This document shows positions 1 to 14,400 of a stretch of DNA of 64,000 nucleotides, one piece after another. Both the position numbers and the translations under genes were made by a program. The stretch's first letter is position 1, and each line of letters starts with the position of its first letter. Origin of the DNA: Marasmius tenuissimus (taxonomy: Eukaryota > Basidiomycota > Agaricomycetes > Agaricales > Marasmiaceae); NCBI GenBank assembly GCA_029532415.1, contig JAQOTA010000017.1, positions 372,001-436,000 on the forward strand. The letters are read 5' to 3'. The notes beneath the pieces are model-generated. The model ran no database searches, was not told the origin of the DNA, and was given only the letters and a program-made list of their open reading frames with translations.

Positions 1-1
1 T

Positions 2-898
2 TCACGTCCATTCAGCCCTTGGCCGCTCGCCTTCCAGTCACCCGCCCTCCGACGTGTGTCGTGGACTTGCAACGATTGCAACGACTGTGACGGATACTGT
101 CATTGTGCTCACCCGATGATGAATGTCAATGTCAACGTCTTCGAACGCCTCACCCACATATCATCCCCCTTCGCGTTCGACAATGGATTCCTTGATATGC
201 TCTCGCATTGCCACGGCTTGGAGGTTTTGGATATTCCCGAATTACGACTGGAATACAGTTTCGGAAATCAGAACACCTTCACGATGATGCACGACGGTCT
301 CATCACCCTTCCCCGCCTTCGCACTCTGAAAGTTTCTTCGGCCTGTCACGGTATTACCGCGCTGTGCGATCAGCTCACCGTGCCAGCGATGAACGAGTTG
401 GCATTGCAGGCACTCCGCGGACGCTCGAAATTTCCCTTGCGGTCCGTGACGGCCCTTCTGGACCGTTCCTCCTCCAACCTCAGAACTCTGAATCTCCTCG
501 TCAGCTACACAGCAGATGACTCGGAGATCCTGAAACTCCTCGCATCTCCCGGACTTAAATCCGTCGAGGAGCTGGAGATACGGAAAATGTCCCGCGTCGA
601 CAAAATCGCCGAGGGGTTAAGATGTAACCCGGGTGAACCCGCTCTTCTGCCTTGCCTTCAGAAGTTGACTCTGGAGGCACAAGAGTCCGAGGATGGGTTG
701 TTGTCGAAGATGGTGGACACCCGCAGAGACTCGTTGAAGAAGGTGTCGTTGTCGTTGAATCCTTCGCAGGTTTCGCGGTCCTCGGAAAACATCGATTGGC
801 AGTTCTTTGAGGAGCTGTTGAAGACCGGTTTCGATGTGTTTTATTTCTATGCTTGGAGGATTCTGAGCCACAAGGCGCTTGGCCTACGGGTGGTGTAA
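2..898 (+). CDS. F-box/LRR-type protein, 5'-truncated by the window edge
   Basis: The reading frame is open from base 2 to a TAA at 896-898. The first in-frame codon that tools would use (GTG at 56) is not a plausible eukaryotic start, so the 5' end lies outside the window. The ~298 visible residues contain repeated leucine-rich units such as LEVLDIPELRL, LRTLKVSS, LRTLNLLVS and VEELEIRKMS, each followed by a short loop. This is the pattern of the C-terminal LRR half of the large fungal F-box family, whose members act as substrate receptors for SCF ubiquitin ligases. The F-box itself would be upstream and is not seen, so the F-box part is family inference. No intron is needed in the visible part. 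The next gene starts 530 bp downstream on the same strand. Confidence 0.6.
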   Translation, partial: SRPFSPWPLAFQSPALRRVSWTCNDCNDCDGYCHCAHPMMNVNVNVFERLTHISSPFAFDNGFLDMLSHCHGLEVLDIPELRLEYSFGNQNTFTMMHDGLITLPRLRTLKVSSACHGITALCDQLTVPAMNELALQALRGRSKFPLRSVTALLDRSSSNLRTLNLLVSYTADDSEILKLLASPGLKSVEELEIRKMSRVDKIAEGLRCNPGEPALLPCLQKLTLEAQESEDGLLSKMVDTRRDSLKKVSLSLNPSQVSRSSENIDWQFFEELLKTGFDVFYFYAWRILSHKALGLRVV

Positions 899-1428
899 GG
901 GAATAGTGAGTGTCAAATTGACCTGCTTTTTACCCATGGACTTTCTCATACACACGATCATACGTGACTTAGATTTCACTTGGATGGTTTGATATCATCA
1001 GTCAACCGAAGCCTGACAATTAGAGTCGCTTATTTATGATAGAGTTGTAGCACTAGTACAGTTTGTTTACTCTACGTTCCCTACCACTAATACCAATGGC
1101 ACGTTAAATTCCTTTTACTTACTTGGACCCACTGGGACCCATGTGGGGTGATCGTGAGACATTGACCCTGATTGGGTGTTCGGTCGCGGCGTGTCTTGTT
1201 GACAGCCTTGGAGTCATTCTATTAGTATTCGAACCAGCCCCACGTCGACCAGATTGACCGTCCAGCCATACTCTCAAGCCTCCTCGCTGTTACAGACCGT
1301 CCTTCTTCCCGCGGCAATTTACAACTTACCCGAGTCAGCCGTTGCGGCTCCGAGGACCACACAGGGTGTGAACCTCCTGTGTAGCTCTTGTTCTTAGTAG
1401 ACAACTAACTGTCGTGACGCCAGTCTCA
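899..1428. other. Intergenic region upstream of PSO2
   Basis: This 530-bp stretch separates the F-box/LRR gene from PSO2. No convincing open frame, tRNA or repeat was seen. A GTG at 1414 is in frame with PSO2 but the first ATG is at 1429. Confidence 0.5.
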
Positions 1429-3912
1429 ATGGCGAAAAAGAAAGCACCTCCTACGCAATCCTCTACTCTCCTCAACTGGCTCAGTCAAGATGCGTCGTCC
1501 TCCAGCAAAGGGAAAGGGCCAACGAAGAAGCCGCCTTCAACTCAGTTGAAACGCAAGAAATCGAACAACAAGGCAATGCCACTCGACCCAAACGACATAA
1601 TTGACATTCCCTCTGATACAGAGGACGAAAAAGAGGACGAAAAAGAGGACGCGAGACCTGATGCGAAGAAACGACGAAGGTCGAAGGAAGGCGAGGGACG
1701 CCGGGGTCAGTCAGCTAGTGAGGTCGCGAAGGAGGAAACAGTTGAGATTGTCAATCCCAAGGAGGAGTCGAAGGACATCATGATGTCCAGCTCGGACACG
1801 GCTGTGGCCGAAGTGAGCTCTTTTGGGCTTCCAGACGAATCCTTGCTGCCCTCGAATCGTCCACCAACCACTCATATCTTCGATCTTCCAGTTCTCTCTC
1901 CTAAAGGAGACGAAGATAGTTTGTTTGGCGCTCCGTCACTGCTATTGGGTCCAACAGAGCCGTCACCTATCTCATATCCTGTCAATGCAAAAGCAGGACC
2001 CTCCACCTTGGTCCGAGAATGCTCCAATTTGGACGTGAAGAACGCGGACAACACTCAGTTCGAGGAGGATTGGATTATGGACGACGACGAAGCCGTAAAA
2101 ATTGATGATGCCGAGGACGAAGTCGAATTCGTTCACTCGCAACCGAGGCCTATAACACCGCAAAGTGAACCTACTACATCGAAACAGAAACTCCGTCCTT
2201 TGAGTGCTCTCCCCCCTTCACCTCAGTGTCCAAAGTCTGGCAATTCCGATGCAGAGAACGCATACTCTGTGCTGATGGCCTTCAATAAGGAGAACGAAGC
2301 CTGGAAAGAAGCCCAGTCAGCGGAGGACCACAGTTTCCGACCAACCAAGGCTAATGGAAGCAGGCGAAAAGCACCTTTCTACAAGGTCCTCCAAGGCATG
2401 CCCATAGCCGTCGACGCCTTCCGCTATGGAGCTATTCCTGAAGTCAACGCGTATTTTCTAACGTGAGCACTAGTTATCGTTCCCGGAACATGTAATTCAT
2501 TCCTTTTTAGCCACGCACACTCGGATCATTACACAAATTTGTCTTCTTCATGGAAGAATGGTCCCATATACTGCTCAGAGGGAACTGCAAATCTGATCAA
2601 ACACATGCTGAAAGTCGACCCCAAATGGGTGCATCCATTACCGATGGACGTCCCGACGGTGATACCCAACACTGGAGGTGTTCATGTTACACTCATCGAA
2701 GCCAATCATTGCCCCGGGTCTAGTTTATTCTTCTTCGAAGGGAAACAGACCGTGAATGCTGGAGATAGCAACTTCAAGTCGTCGTACGTTGGATCGGATA
2801 GGACGTTCAGATACCTTCACTGTGGGGACTTTCGAGCGTCGCCCCGGCATGTCTTCCATCCGGCAGTCAGAGGGAGGAAGATAGACCACGTATACCTCGA
2901 CACAACCTATCTGGATCCGAAGGTATCTTTCTTTGTGCTCTATGTGGTGATAAGGCTCATGATAATCACCACAGTACACATTCCCTCCTCAACCACTTGT
3001 CATATCAGCGTGTGCGGAACTGGCTGCGCGTATCGCCGAGAACCGACCTCTCAGCGATCAGAAGTCGTCCTTTGCCATGACAAGTTGGCTTGCTCCTGCC
3101 GCGAAAGAAAAGGAGAAACAGAAGGAAATGAAGGAGAACATTCTGATGGTGGTCGGGTAAGCCATGTCTTCCCTTTGACCGCTTGTTGGTTCTCACGAAG
3201 GTTCAGGACATATTCCATTGGCAAGGAACGCATCGTCAAAGGCATGTGTAACCTCTCTTCGTGCCTCAATGCCGTCTAAACCAGCCTCGATTTAGCGATA
3301 GCCAACGCGCTCAACAGCAAAATATACTGTGACAGCCGCAAGACAGCGATCCTTCGATGTCAGGCCGATCCTGAGCTAGATGCGCTGTTGACTTCAAACC
3401 CTTTAGCCGCAAACGTCCACGTCGTCCCGCTTGGGTTCATCACGACCGATAAACTAGAGCCTTATGTGAACAAATACAAGGGCCACTTTACGAGGGCAGT
3501 CGGATTTAGACCTACTGGTTGGACGTACGTTCTTTCGATGTCTTTTGACTGGACAGTTTCTCATCCTTGCTCTTATAGGTATACGCCACCTGCGGGTGAA
3601 CAGGCGCCGACGGTTGCTTCTGTGATTGCACGCGTTCAGAAGAACAACTACACCTATGCAGACCTACAGTTGTCGCGCAATTCCACGTCTAAGCTGCAAC
3701 TTTATCCAGTTCCGTACTCAGAGCACTCGTCGTTTTCTGAACTCACATGTTTTGCGATGTCCTTTGAGTGGACGAGGATGATAGCGACTGTGAACGTAGG
3801 GAGCGAAGCTTCGAGGGGAAAGATGGCCAAGTGGATGTCGAAGTGGGAGGCGGAGCGAAAGAAGAAAGGGAAAGGATACACGGTTCCCAATCGGCATGGA
3901 GATTATTGGTAG
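1429..3912 (+). CDS. PSO2: DNA cross-link repair nuclease SNM1/PSO2 (metallo-beta-lactamase/beta-CASP)
   Basis: Six exons (1429-2462, 2511-2922, 2975-3156, 3207-3241, 3296-3524, 3579-3912) encode 741 residues. The nuclear 5'-exonuclease of this family repairs interstrand cross-links. The first ~320 residues are a disordered Lys/Ser/acidic tail with repeats of EDEKEDEKED. The catalytic core starts at residue ~330. The HxHxDH zinc motif HAHSDH is restored at residues 346-351 by splicing intron 1. Further metal ligands are His411 in EANHCPGS and Asp451 in HCGDFRAS. The beta-CASP part contains YSIGKER, and the C-terminal DRMBL part has PYSEHSS with His680. Intron 4 (3242-3295) appears to be GC-AG: it gives KERIVKAIANAL with no extra residues against the family, whereas a GT donor at 3248 would insert two. 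The gene converges on RPS4. Confidence 0.93.
3242..3295 (+). other. GC-AG intron 4 of PSO2
   Basis: The donor reads AAAG/GCATGT and the acceptor TTTAG/CGATA. Joining restores codon GCG and the family-conserved spacing after GKER. A GT donor six bases downstream (3248) keeps frame but adds Met-Ser in the middle of a conserved helix. Confidence 0.6.
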
Positions 3913-4112
3913 CACTTGCATTTCATTGTTGTACATTGGCAGATAATATCCAGGCAATACAAGTGTTCTAGGAAAGCACTTGATTGACTCGGCCACCGAA
4001 GGCCAAAGCTGTATCAAATCCCTCTATGAGCACCATGGATTGCATGAGGATTGTGGTGTGGCCATACAGCATGGATACATGAAAAAGAAGTAAAGTAATC
4101 GACATAAGGGAA

Positions 4113-5259
4113 TTACGCCTCGGCCCGTTTTCTCCTGAGATCCCTCTCCTCCGAAATGGTAAGCTTGGTACCCTTGCCCTTGGGCAGCGATATCCATGGC
4201 TTCGTACCCTCACCAATGACGAAAATGTTGGAGAGACTGGACAAACGCGGAGTGAGATGTACAGCTGAACAACACTTCACTAAGACACATACCGGGTAGC
4301 GAATGTTCGGTCAAGAGAATCCTTGACGTGAACAATGTCGAAGTCCCCAATGTGCTTCTCACGGTGCACGATAACACCAGATCTTCCCATGTTACGACCA
4401 CCAGTGACCATGACAATGTTACCAGTGTCGAAGTGGACAAAGTCGGTTATTTTGTTCTGCTCAATGTCGAACTTGACGGTGTCGTTGACCTTGATCAGAG
4501 GGTCAGGGTAACGGATGGTACGACCATCATGGGTGACGATGTGGGGGACACCGCGGGCACCGAGAGCGACCTTACGGACCTTGAGGAGCTTGTAGGTGGC
4601 CTCCTCGGGAGTGATACGGTGGATGGTGAAACGACCCTTGACGTCGTAGAGGAGACGGAAGTGCTCGCCCGACTTTTCGATGGAGACGACATCTGTTGAA
4701 GTCAATACAACGATTTAAAATCGCGATCTAGAATCAAGGTGCCAGCTTTACGCACCCATGAAACCAGTAGGGTAAGTCGGGTCAGTGCGGACCTTTCCGT
4801 CGATTTTGATCAAGCGCTGCTTGACGATAACAGTGACCTCGCGACCAGTCAAGGCGTACTTCAGTCGGTTGCGGAGGAAGACCGTGAGGGGGAGCGATTC
4901 ACGGAGCTTGTGGGGACCGGGGGAAGGGCGAGGAGCCTAAACATGGAACAAGTCGTTATTTTCATGTTGTGAAGTGGTAGAAGTTGGTTTTCCATACATA
5001 AGTTCCGCTCAACTTGTCGAGCATCCATGAGGAAGGAGCGGCGAGACGCTTGAGATGCTTTTTGGGTCCTCTAGCCTGTAGAAGGGAGAGAAACGAGTCA
5101 GTGAGGAGCACATTTGAGAGAACCGCAACTTTTCAGAGGAAGAGTGCCAAAGTCATCCAATCGCCCAACTATCCATCCAACTCAATCTACCACCCAAATC
5201 GATCCCAAATCGATAGAATCCCAGTCCCAGACGCAGTCTCAGCATGACAGACTAACCAT
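4113..5259 (-). CDS. RPS4: 40S ribosomal protein S4 (eS4)
   Basis: Five exons (5257-5259, 4998-5075, 4756-4936, 4293-4692, 4113-4236) give 261 residues, the same length as yeast eS4. It is a small-subunit ribosomal protein that binds 18S rRNA. The protein starts [15 protein letters not shown] and ends [11 protein letters not shown]. It carries the [10 protein letters not shown]-terminal region, the S4-like segment ([18 protein letters not shown]), a KOW-like segment ([14 protein letters not shown]) and the GKGTKLTI tail. Exon 1 contributes only the ATG, which is followed at once by a 181-nt intron, the longest in this gene. That layout is common in ribosomal protein genes of basidiomycetes and suggests that the first intron has a regulatory role. 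The gene is divergent from RPP1, with 179 bp between the start codons. Confidence 0.97.
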
Positions 5260-5438
5260 GTTGAGATTTGAGGTGCTTGAGGGAGGTGTCTTGAGGTCCG
5301 ACGACGGTGGTGTACGTTGCTCACAACTTTTGCCTAGCCAGCGGTTTGTCGCGTGCGCCAAACAGTCACAAACATTGATCTCATACCGGCGGCACTTTGG
5401 CACCTAAAATAGGGTTGGAATTGACCTTTCTCTCCACC

Positions 5439-6759
5439 ATGTTCTTCGACTTGAACCTTCCAGTATCATTACCTTCATCGGGACAGAATCTCTCAAAGAA
5501 AGGCAAGGGAAAGGCGCCTGCTCAGGATGTCCAATTTACCCCGGCACAACTCAGTTCAATAGATGCACAAATTGACATTCTGGTCCACTGTACGCCCTCG
5601 AACAAACTAGCGCCTGCACATTCTGACCTTGGCGCGAAAAAGAAGTAGGATATACGGTTATTGGCTTTACACAAACCGTTCACAAGAGGGTCGATCCAAA
5701 AGTACACGTCAATATCCTCGATGGGCTACTGTCTCGACTGAAAAAGCGCGACGGAATTGTCTTTCTCAAGCGATTGAGCATGATTTTGGATGAGGATAGC
5801 GAGAAAGGCTTTGGTCTCGTGTGTTTAGGCTACCTATGCATATTCGTGAAGTTGCTGACCGACGGCTTTAGATCAATGCAAATATCTCATATTTCAACTC
5901 TTACGACCTGCTCAGCCTGATCCCTACAAACCAGGCAACCCTGTCTCTTGCATGCCTCACGCATACTCTACCATCTCAGCTCACTACACATATAATCTCC
6001 ATTCCATTGACGTCATCTCGCCCTCCCTTCCGCCTCAAACACACTCTTATACGAACCGCCATCAAAAATGGAGCTGTCTTCGAAATTAACTATGTCGGAG
6101 CAATCGGTGGGGAGAGTGAGGCAATACTCATTGAAGCAGGTGCGGCAGACCCTAGCTCAATAAGTGCGAAGAGAAACTGGTGGGCCTCTGCGAGGGAGCT
6201 CGTAAGAGTGACGAAAGGGAAAAATATCATTGTTAGTGGAGGAGTGATAGCCCAGGAAGATTTCAGGGCACCGCGAGACGTGGCAAATCTGTGAGTAGGG
6301 CTCTCCCTCATTAACATCGTCTAACTCAACCCTCGAGCAGCATATCTCTACTTGGTCTGTCTCAAGACGGTGCACACGACGCGTCGACAAAGAACGCGAA
6401 ATCGATTGTCATGCGTGCCCGTAAGCTGCTCGGATCCGGCATCCAGATCTTCCAGTACTCACCCTTCTGTTTTAGAAACCCGAAAGACGTATCGAGCAGT
6501 TCTGTCGGAGCCCGTCGTCGTTGTTCCAGAAGGGTATTACCCGAATGAACCTTCAATCGCGTCCCAAACACCAAATGAGCAACCAACCGCTGCCTCAACT
6601 TCCAGAAGCCAAAACGCTCCAAATGGTAAGAAACGTCCCAGGGAGGATGATACTTCTGGTGCAGCCGGAAATCCAAATTCGACTGAAACGGTCTCAAAAG
6701 GTGAAGGCGAGAAAAAGAAAAAGAAGCGGAAGAAGAATAAGGATGGTAATACGAATTGA
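5439..6759 (+). CDS. RPP1: RNase P/MRP protein subunit p30 (RPP1)
   Basis: Five exons (5439-5589, 5646-5818, 5872-6290, 6341-6420, 6476-6759) encode 368 residues. RPP1 is a shared protein subunit of nuclear RNase P and RNase MRP, which process pre-tRNA 5' ends and pre-rRNA. The N-terminus MFFDLNLP matches the family start. The PHP-like TIM-barrel fold of p30 covers residues ~1-260, with recognisable blocks GYTVIGFTQTV, DLLSLIPTN, AIKNGAVFEI and NIIVSGGV. The last ~110 residues are disordered and end in a Lys/Arg-rich stretch (KKKKKRKKNKDG) that probably acts as a nuclear or nucleolar signal. Splicing of intron 1 joins LVH to LGYTV and removes an in-frame TAG. The gene shares a short promoter with RPS4, so both could be co-regulated with ribosome biogenesis (inference). 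Confidence 0.9.
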
Positions 6760-6956
6760 TAGAGCTAGCTGATGTATCTGAGGTTATGTCTTCTTTCATG
6801 CCTCGATTCGATACATACCATAAACAAGTTGTCGGATTTGTGTTGAATCAAATTTTGAGGACTCAGGCCCAGAAGTAGTTATGCGCGCTTACATAAGCAC
6901 TCTTCGTACGCGTCAGACGGGCTTGCGCGTTCTATATACCTTCCTCTTGAACTACA

Positions 6957-8031
6957 ATGGACCATTTTCCAACGAACTGGGGTCGTCCCGTACGTTTCTG
7001 CGCGACTTCTCACAGCTATTACTCTCATCTAGATTTTAGCGTAACGATGCTTTCGATGCGTATGGTACCTACCCCATAGCACAACGACCCTACAACGGGC
7101 CCAAAGACGTATTTGCTGAAGGAGTCAAACACACACAGTAAGTAATTATTTGCTATTCTCGTACTATTAAACTCACCCATATATCTGTCAGACAGCCGAT
7201 AGTTACAGGTACAAGCGTTCTCGCCATTAAGTACAAAGATGGGATTATGATGGCGGCAGACAACCTCGGTGAGCAACTCAGAATCATTGTCCAGAGTAGG
7301 ATTGTTCAATCGACCTTGAAAATAGCTTCGTATGGGTCTTTGGCACGATTTAAGGACGTAAAGCGTCTACATCCCGTTGGAACGAACACTGTCGTTGGCG
7401 CTGGAGGCGACATGTCCGATTTCCAATACATCCAATCTCTCTTAGACAGCCTCATGACCGATGAGTTTACCGAACAAGATGGGCATTCTCTGGGACCAGC
7501 AGAGATACACGAATACCTATCGCAGGTCATGTACGGCCGACGATCTCAAATCAACCCGTTGTGGAACTCCTTGTTGGTTGGTGGCTTCCGGGATGGGAAG
7601 AGGTACATAATGAACGTTCTTCTACCTGGCTCAAACTAAACAATATCGCGAATGCCAGATTCCTTGCCTACGTCGATCTGTTGGGCACAACATATTCAGC
7701 CTCGACCCTTGCCACCGGTTACGGTGCTTACATCGCCCAACCTCTCCTTCGGAAAGCAGTGGAAGGGAATGAAGACACCTTGACGGAGGACCAAGCAGTC
7801 CAAATTCTCGAGGATAATCTTAAAGTCCTCTACTACCGCGACGCGAGGAGTTTGAACAAGGTATTCTTGAACTACTCTTCGTTGTCCGCACGCCTTGTCT
7901 CACGATTCACTCTCTAGTTCCAAATCGCGAAAGTTACAGAATCTGGTGTGTCCATCTCGGAATCGAAGAGCTTGGATACAACTTGGTCGTTCGCAGAAGG
8001 GATCAGGGGATATGGCTCACAAACACAGTAA
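6957..8031 (+). CDS. PRE4: 20S proteasome subunit beta-7 (PRE4/PSMB4)
   Basis: Six exons (6957-6989, 7040-7137, 7192-7268, 7326-7602, 7659-7860, 7918-8031) give 266 residues, the length of yeast Pre4. This is a non-catalytic beta subunit of the 20S core particle. A short propeptide precedes the mature segment TQQPIVTGTSVLAIKY. The conserved blocks MAADNLASYGSLARF, SQINPLWNSLLVGG, LATGYGAYIAQPLLR and LYYRDARS are all present. The C-terminal arm of this subunit normally reaches across to the beta subunit of the opposite ring, and here it ends RGYGSQTQ. The gene lies 197 bp downstream of RPP1 on the same strand and converges on PRP43 with 267 bp between stop codons. Confidence 0.95.
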
Positions 8032-8298
8032 TTTGTAGGTTGGAATGTAATTGACATCTCGTGTACTGGTTCCTGTCATGTTTTGTACATTTTACAAGTT
8101 GAGACCTGGCCCTGGCCCTTTCCTGAATTATTGAACCTCGGCCAGACGTTGAGGGCAGGAGCCAGGGGTTTGACCACGGCCTACTGAGTCCTTGAACCCG
8201 TTGTCTACTCCCCCGAAGGATGTATGTGTAATAAAGCAGTTAGATACAACAAGATTAGGCCAATTCTAACATCTAGATATGTGCACGGCAGGTGTAGG

Positions 8299-11181
<2,883 letters not shown>

Positions 11182-11407
11182 GATGATGGGGAGAGGAGGA
11201 AAAGGATGAGATTCTGTTTACGTAAGACGCGCGCATTCAAGTCACCAACGTCGCAGCCGCTGATCCTGACTCTTGAGCTCATCATTCCGGACCTGTGCGC
11301 TGCAGAGAGCCAGCGAAGTCATTCGATATTCGATTCACGGGGCGCATATCTGCATGCTTTAGTCTCTCTCCTTACCATATAAACATACTTGGAACACGAC
11401 TTGGATC
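11182..11407. promoter_or_regulatory. Bidirectional promoter between PRP43 and LAA1
   Basis: This 226-bp stretch lies between the divergent start codons of PRP43 (11181, minus) and LAA1 (11408, plus). No other gene fits here, so it must carry both core promoters. I see no obvious TATA box for either direction. Confidence 0.5.
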
Positions 11408-14400
11408 ATGCCAACGGAACCCATCGCAATCGAAGAATTTGAGGAGGTATGAGTTCCTTCACAACCTTTACGATATGATACTCAGTAGGACATTATCCAA
11501 TCAGTCAGAAGTCGCCGGCGACAATGGTGGGATGTACCTCTTCCAATGGTTATCGTCGACAGAGAAGAGATTGGACGAGATACCGGTGGTGAGTGGTAGC
11601 TCACAAGTTTTGAGCGCTCAGGTTCTGAAAGGATCGCATAGGATCAAATCAAATCGAAACAAAGCGAACTAGAAGCTACTCTCGTGAAGATTATACTTGC
11701 TCCAGAACCGTATCCATCTCCTGGTCGTGCGCTACGAAATGTGGTGGCAAGATGTATGACAATACTATATCGTCGCGGCGAATCGAGAACTCTATTCGAC
11801 ACTCTTCAAGCATTCATCAAAGTGACGACCGACTTCAAGACTCCAGATATGGATGTACGAAAAACGTAGGATTGTTTCTATGTGGTCCAAGTAGGAGGAG
11901 GCTTCTGATGCGGAGTAGTGCAGCGTTTTCGTGTATTGGTGACTTGATGCAAGTATTCGGTGCTCAGGTGCGCAACGCCCTTCTATCACTATGTTCTGGG
12001 TCTCAGTCTCTTCACAGTATATGTCGTTCATGGCCGACATCGCGACCATAACCTTGAAAACGTTCAGAAATACATCCGTATGTCGGAGAAAACTTTTAGG
12101 CCCCTTCTACCGTCCTGACTTTCATCCAAGACTCCATTACTCCGTTATCACGCTCTAATGGCCCTCAAGAAAGCCATGACCACCGCCAAGCGCGCCGTAC
12201 AAGACTCAACGGCGAAGGACATATTGAAACAGATGAAGTCTGCACTAGCGGACAAGTGCCTTCCTCTGCAACGCGCGGCATGTGAAGTAAGGTCGTTATC
12301 ATACGTTAAGATTCCAAGGGTTTTAATCGTAATCGTGTATCCTCAGGTCCTCATCGTCCTCTTCTCTGGCGCCGACGGGCCCTTGGTAACCAGCAACGAC
12401 GTTGATTCCATCTTATTGCTTTGCGTCAAAGCGCTTGAGGCGTCAGATCAGATTACTCGTAAATCTCTGTCGCAGCTCGTCGGACATCTGCTTGCATCTA
12501 CACAGGTAGAGCGAGCAGTACCGGCTCCAGAACCAGCACAGAAGAATAAGAAAGATGCCGAAAAGGGAGACGATGATCAGGAGATATCACCAGCAGCCAC
12601 TGAAGTCACGAAGCCACTCTTCACTCCCCAGGAAATGTTCAGCCATCTCTCCGTTCATCTCAACAAACCCAATACAACACGGAAGACTCGGATCGGTATA
12701 TTCCATTTCTACGTTGCTCTATTATCCAAGCTTGGGCCGACATGGGTGGAGACTAACTACGCAGTGATTGTGACACATCTCATGACTGAGATCGTGTCAA
12801 ATAGCAAGAGCAAGGCATCCAGATACGAAACGCTGTTGAATCGCAATCTGGTCGGGATAATACTCCGGGATCTCATTGGCGTCAGGATGTTGAGCGAGCA
12901 GGGCCAGATTGGGGCGATACGAGATATGGCGAATTCGTATCTGAAGCGTTGGCCCGCAATGATGCCTGGTCAAATAGCACCGGACTCTGCGGTTCTTGTG
13001 GTAGTACTACGCGAAGTTGCTGGACTCGTCCAACAGCTGGGTAATGCACCACCGCCTGTTCAGGTGAGGGACACAACTCCCTTTACTCACCAAAGAAGGA
13101 AATTAATACACCACTCAGGACGCTCTCTCAGATCCGCTTTTGACCTTGTTGGCTCATCCAAACCACGCCACTCGAGTAACAGCCTCGTGGGCTCTCCGCT
13201 GTTTCTGTTATTCCACTCCCCTTCGACTCCCAAGGACCATCATCACTGCCATAGAGCTGCTCCAAAGAGATCTTACTTCGTTGATCTCTCCCGCTTCCCC
13301 CCACGACATCCATTCTAGAGCTCTAGGACACGCTTATGGATTGGCTGCCTTAGTTTCAGTCATTCGGGAACGTCCCCTCTACGTATCCTACGATGTCAGC
13401 ACCAAGGTGCTTGACATGGCTATCCAGCTCCTTAAGCGAGCTGGAGAACACGATGTCAAGATCGGCGGCATAGAAGTAGAAATCTCGTGGATTCTCATCG
13501 CTTCGTTGATGTCTCTGGGGCCCAACTTCGTGAGACCTCATCTACCACAGCTTCTTGTCCTATGGCGAAATGCCCTTCCAAAGCCAACCAGCAAAGATAC
13601 GCTGAGCAATGCCGGTCGTTCTAACGAAGAGTGGGGTTTTCTCTTGCACGTCCGGGAGAGCGCGCTGGGCGCCATCGTCTGCTTCCTCCAGCACAACATA
13701 GCCCTTGTGACTTTGGATGTCGGCCGTCGTATTGCTTCGGTACTCAGCAATGCCCTTTCCTTCGCCAACCTCTTCATCGGAGCCAACGTGGAAGAACCGC
13801 CGGAAACGTACACCGGTGGACTGACTTTGAAGACACGGGAAGCGTTGCTGCGAAGACGCGTCTATCAATGTTTCTCCATTCTAGGATTCTCCAGCATCGC
13901 CGAATCTACACAGACGGCCCTTCTACAGTCTGTTGTATCGCTCTTTGCGAGCCCTGACGGGTACGCAGGTTCCTCCGTCCAGGCAGCCATCGCCAGCTCC
14001 TCGGGAACTTTCACCTCTGTATGGCAAAGTTCTGACGGGTATGCCTATGGTGTTACATTTATCGAAGTTGGGGACGACGAAGTGGCTTCTGTTGAAGGAT
14101 CGACCGCTGGAACGCCGGACCTCCTCAACCGGGATACCATCGAAGTGGCCATCGAATCCTTGGTAGGCACTCTCGGTGATCCTTTGGAACAAATCTGATC
14201 ATGTAATACAGCTTCGGCGACCTGTTCTGGGAGGTTGTGAGCATGACCCATTGAGCCTATGTCAAATTCGAGACTCAAGCAACGAGTATCAGCTCATCGA
14301 GCCACCGCCTCCTGCCACGGCTGTCGTTGATGCTGCCATTGAGCTCTTCGCTCAACTACTCCCCCTCCAAGATCTTACCTCTAGTAGTCGCACAATCACC

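Noticed and set aside
1222..1404. 60-residue minus-strand ORF upstream of PSO2
   Set aside because: No motif, no ATG context support, and it lies in the presumed promoter or leader of PSO2.
3246..3295. GT-AG alternative for PSO2 intron 4 (donor at 3248)
   Set aside because: It keeps frame but inserts two residues in a conserved helix, whereas the GC donor gives family spacing. Kept as an alternative that RNA data could settle.
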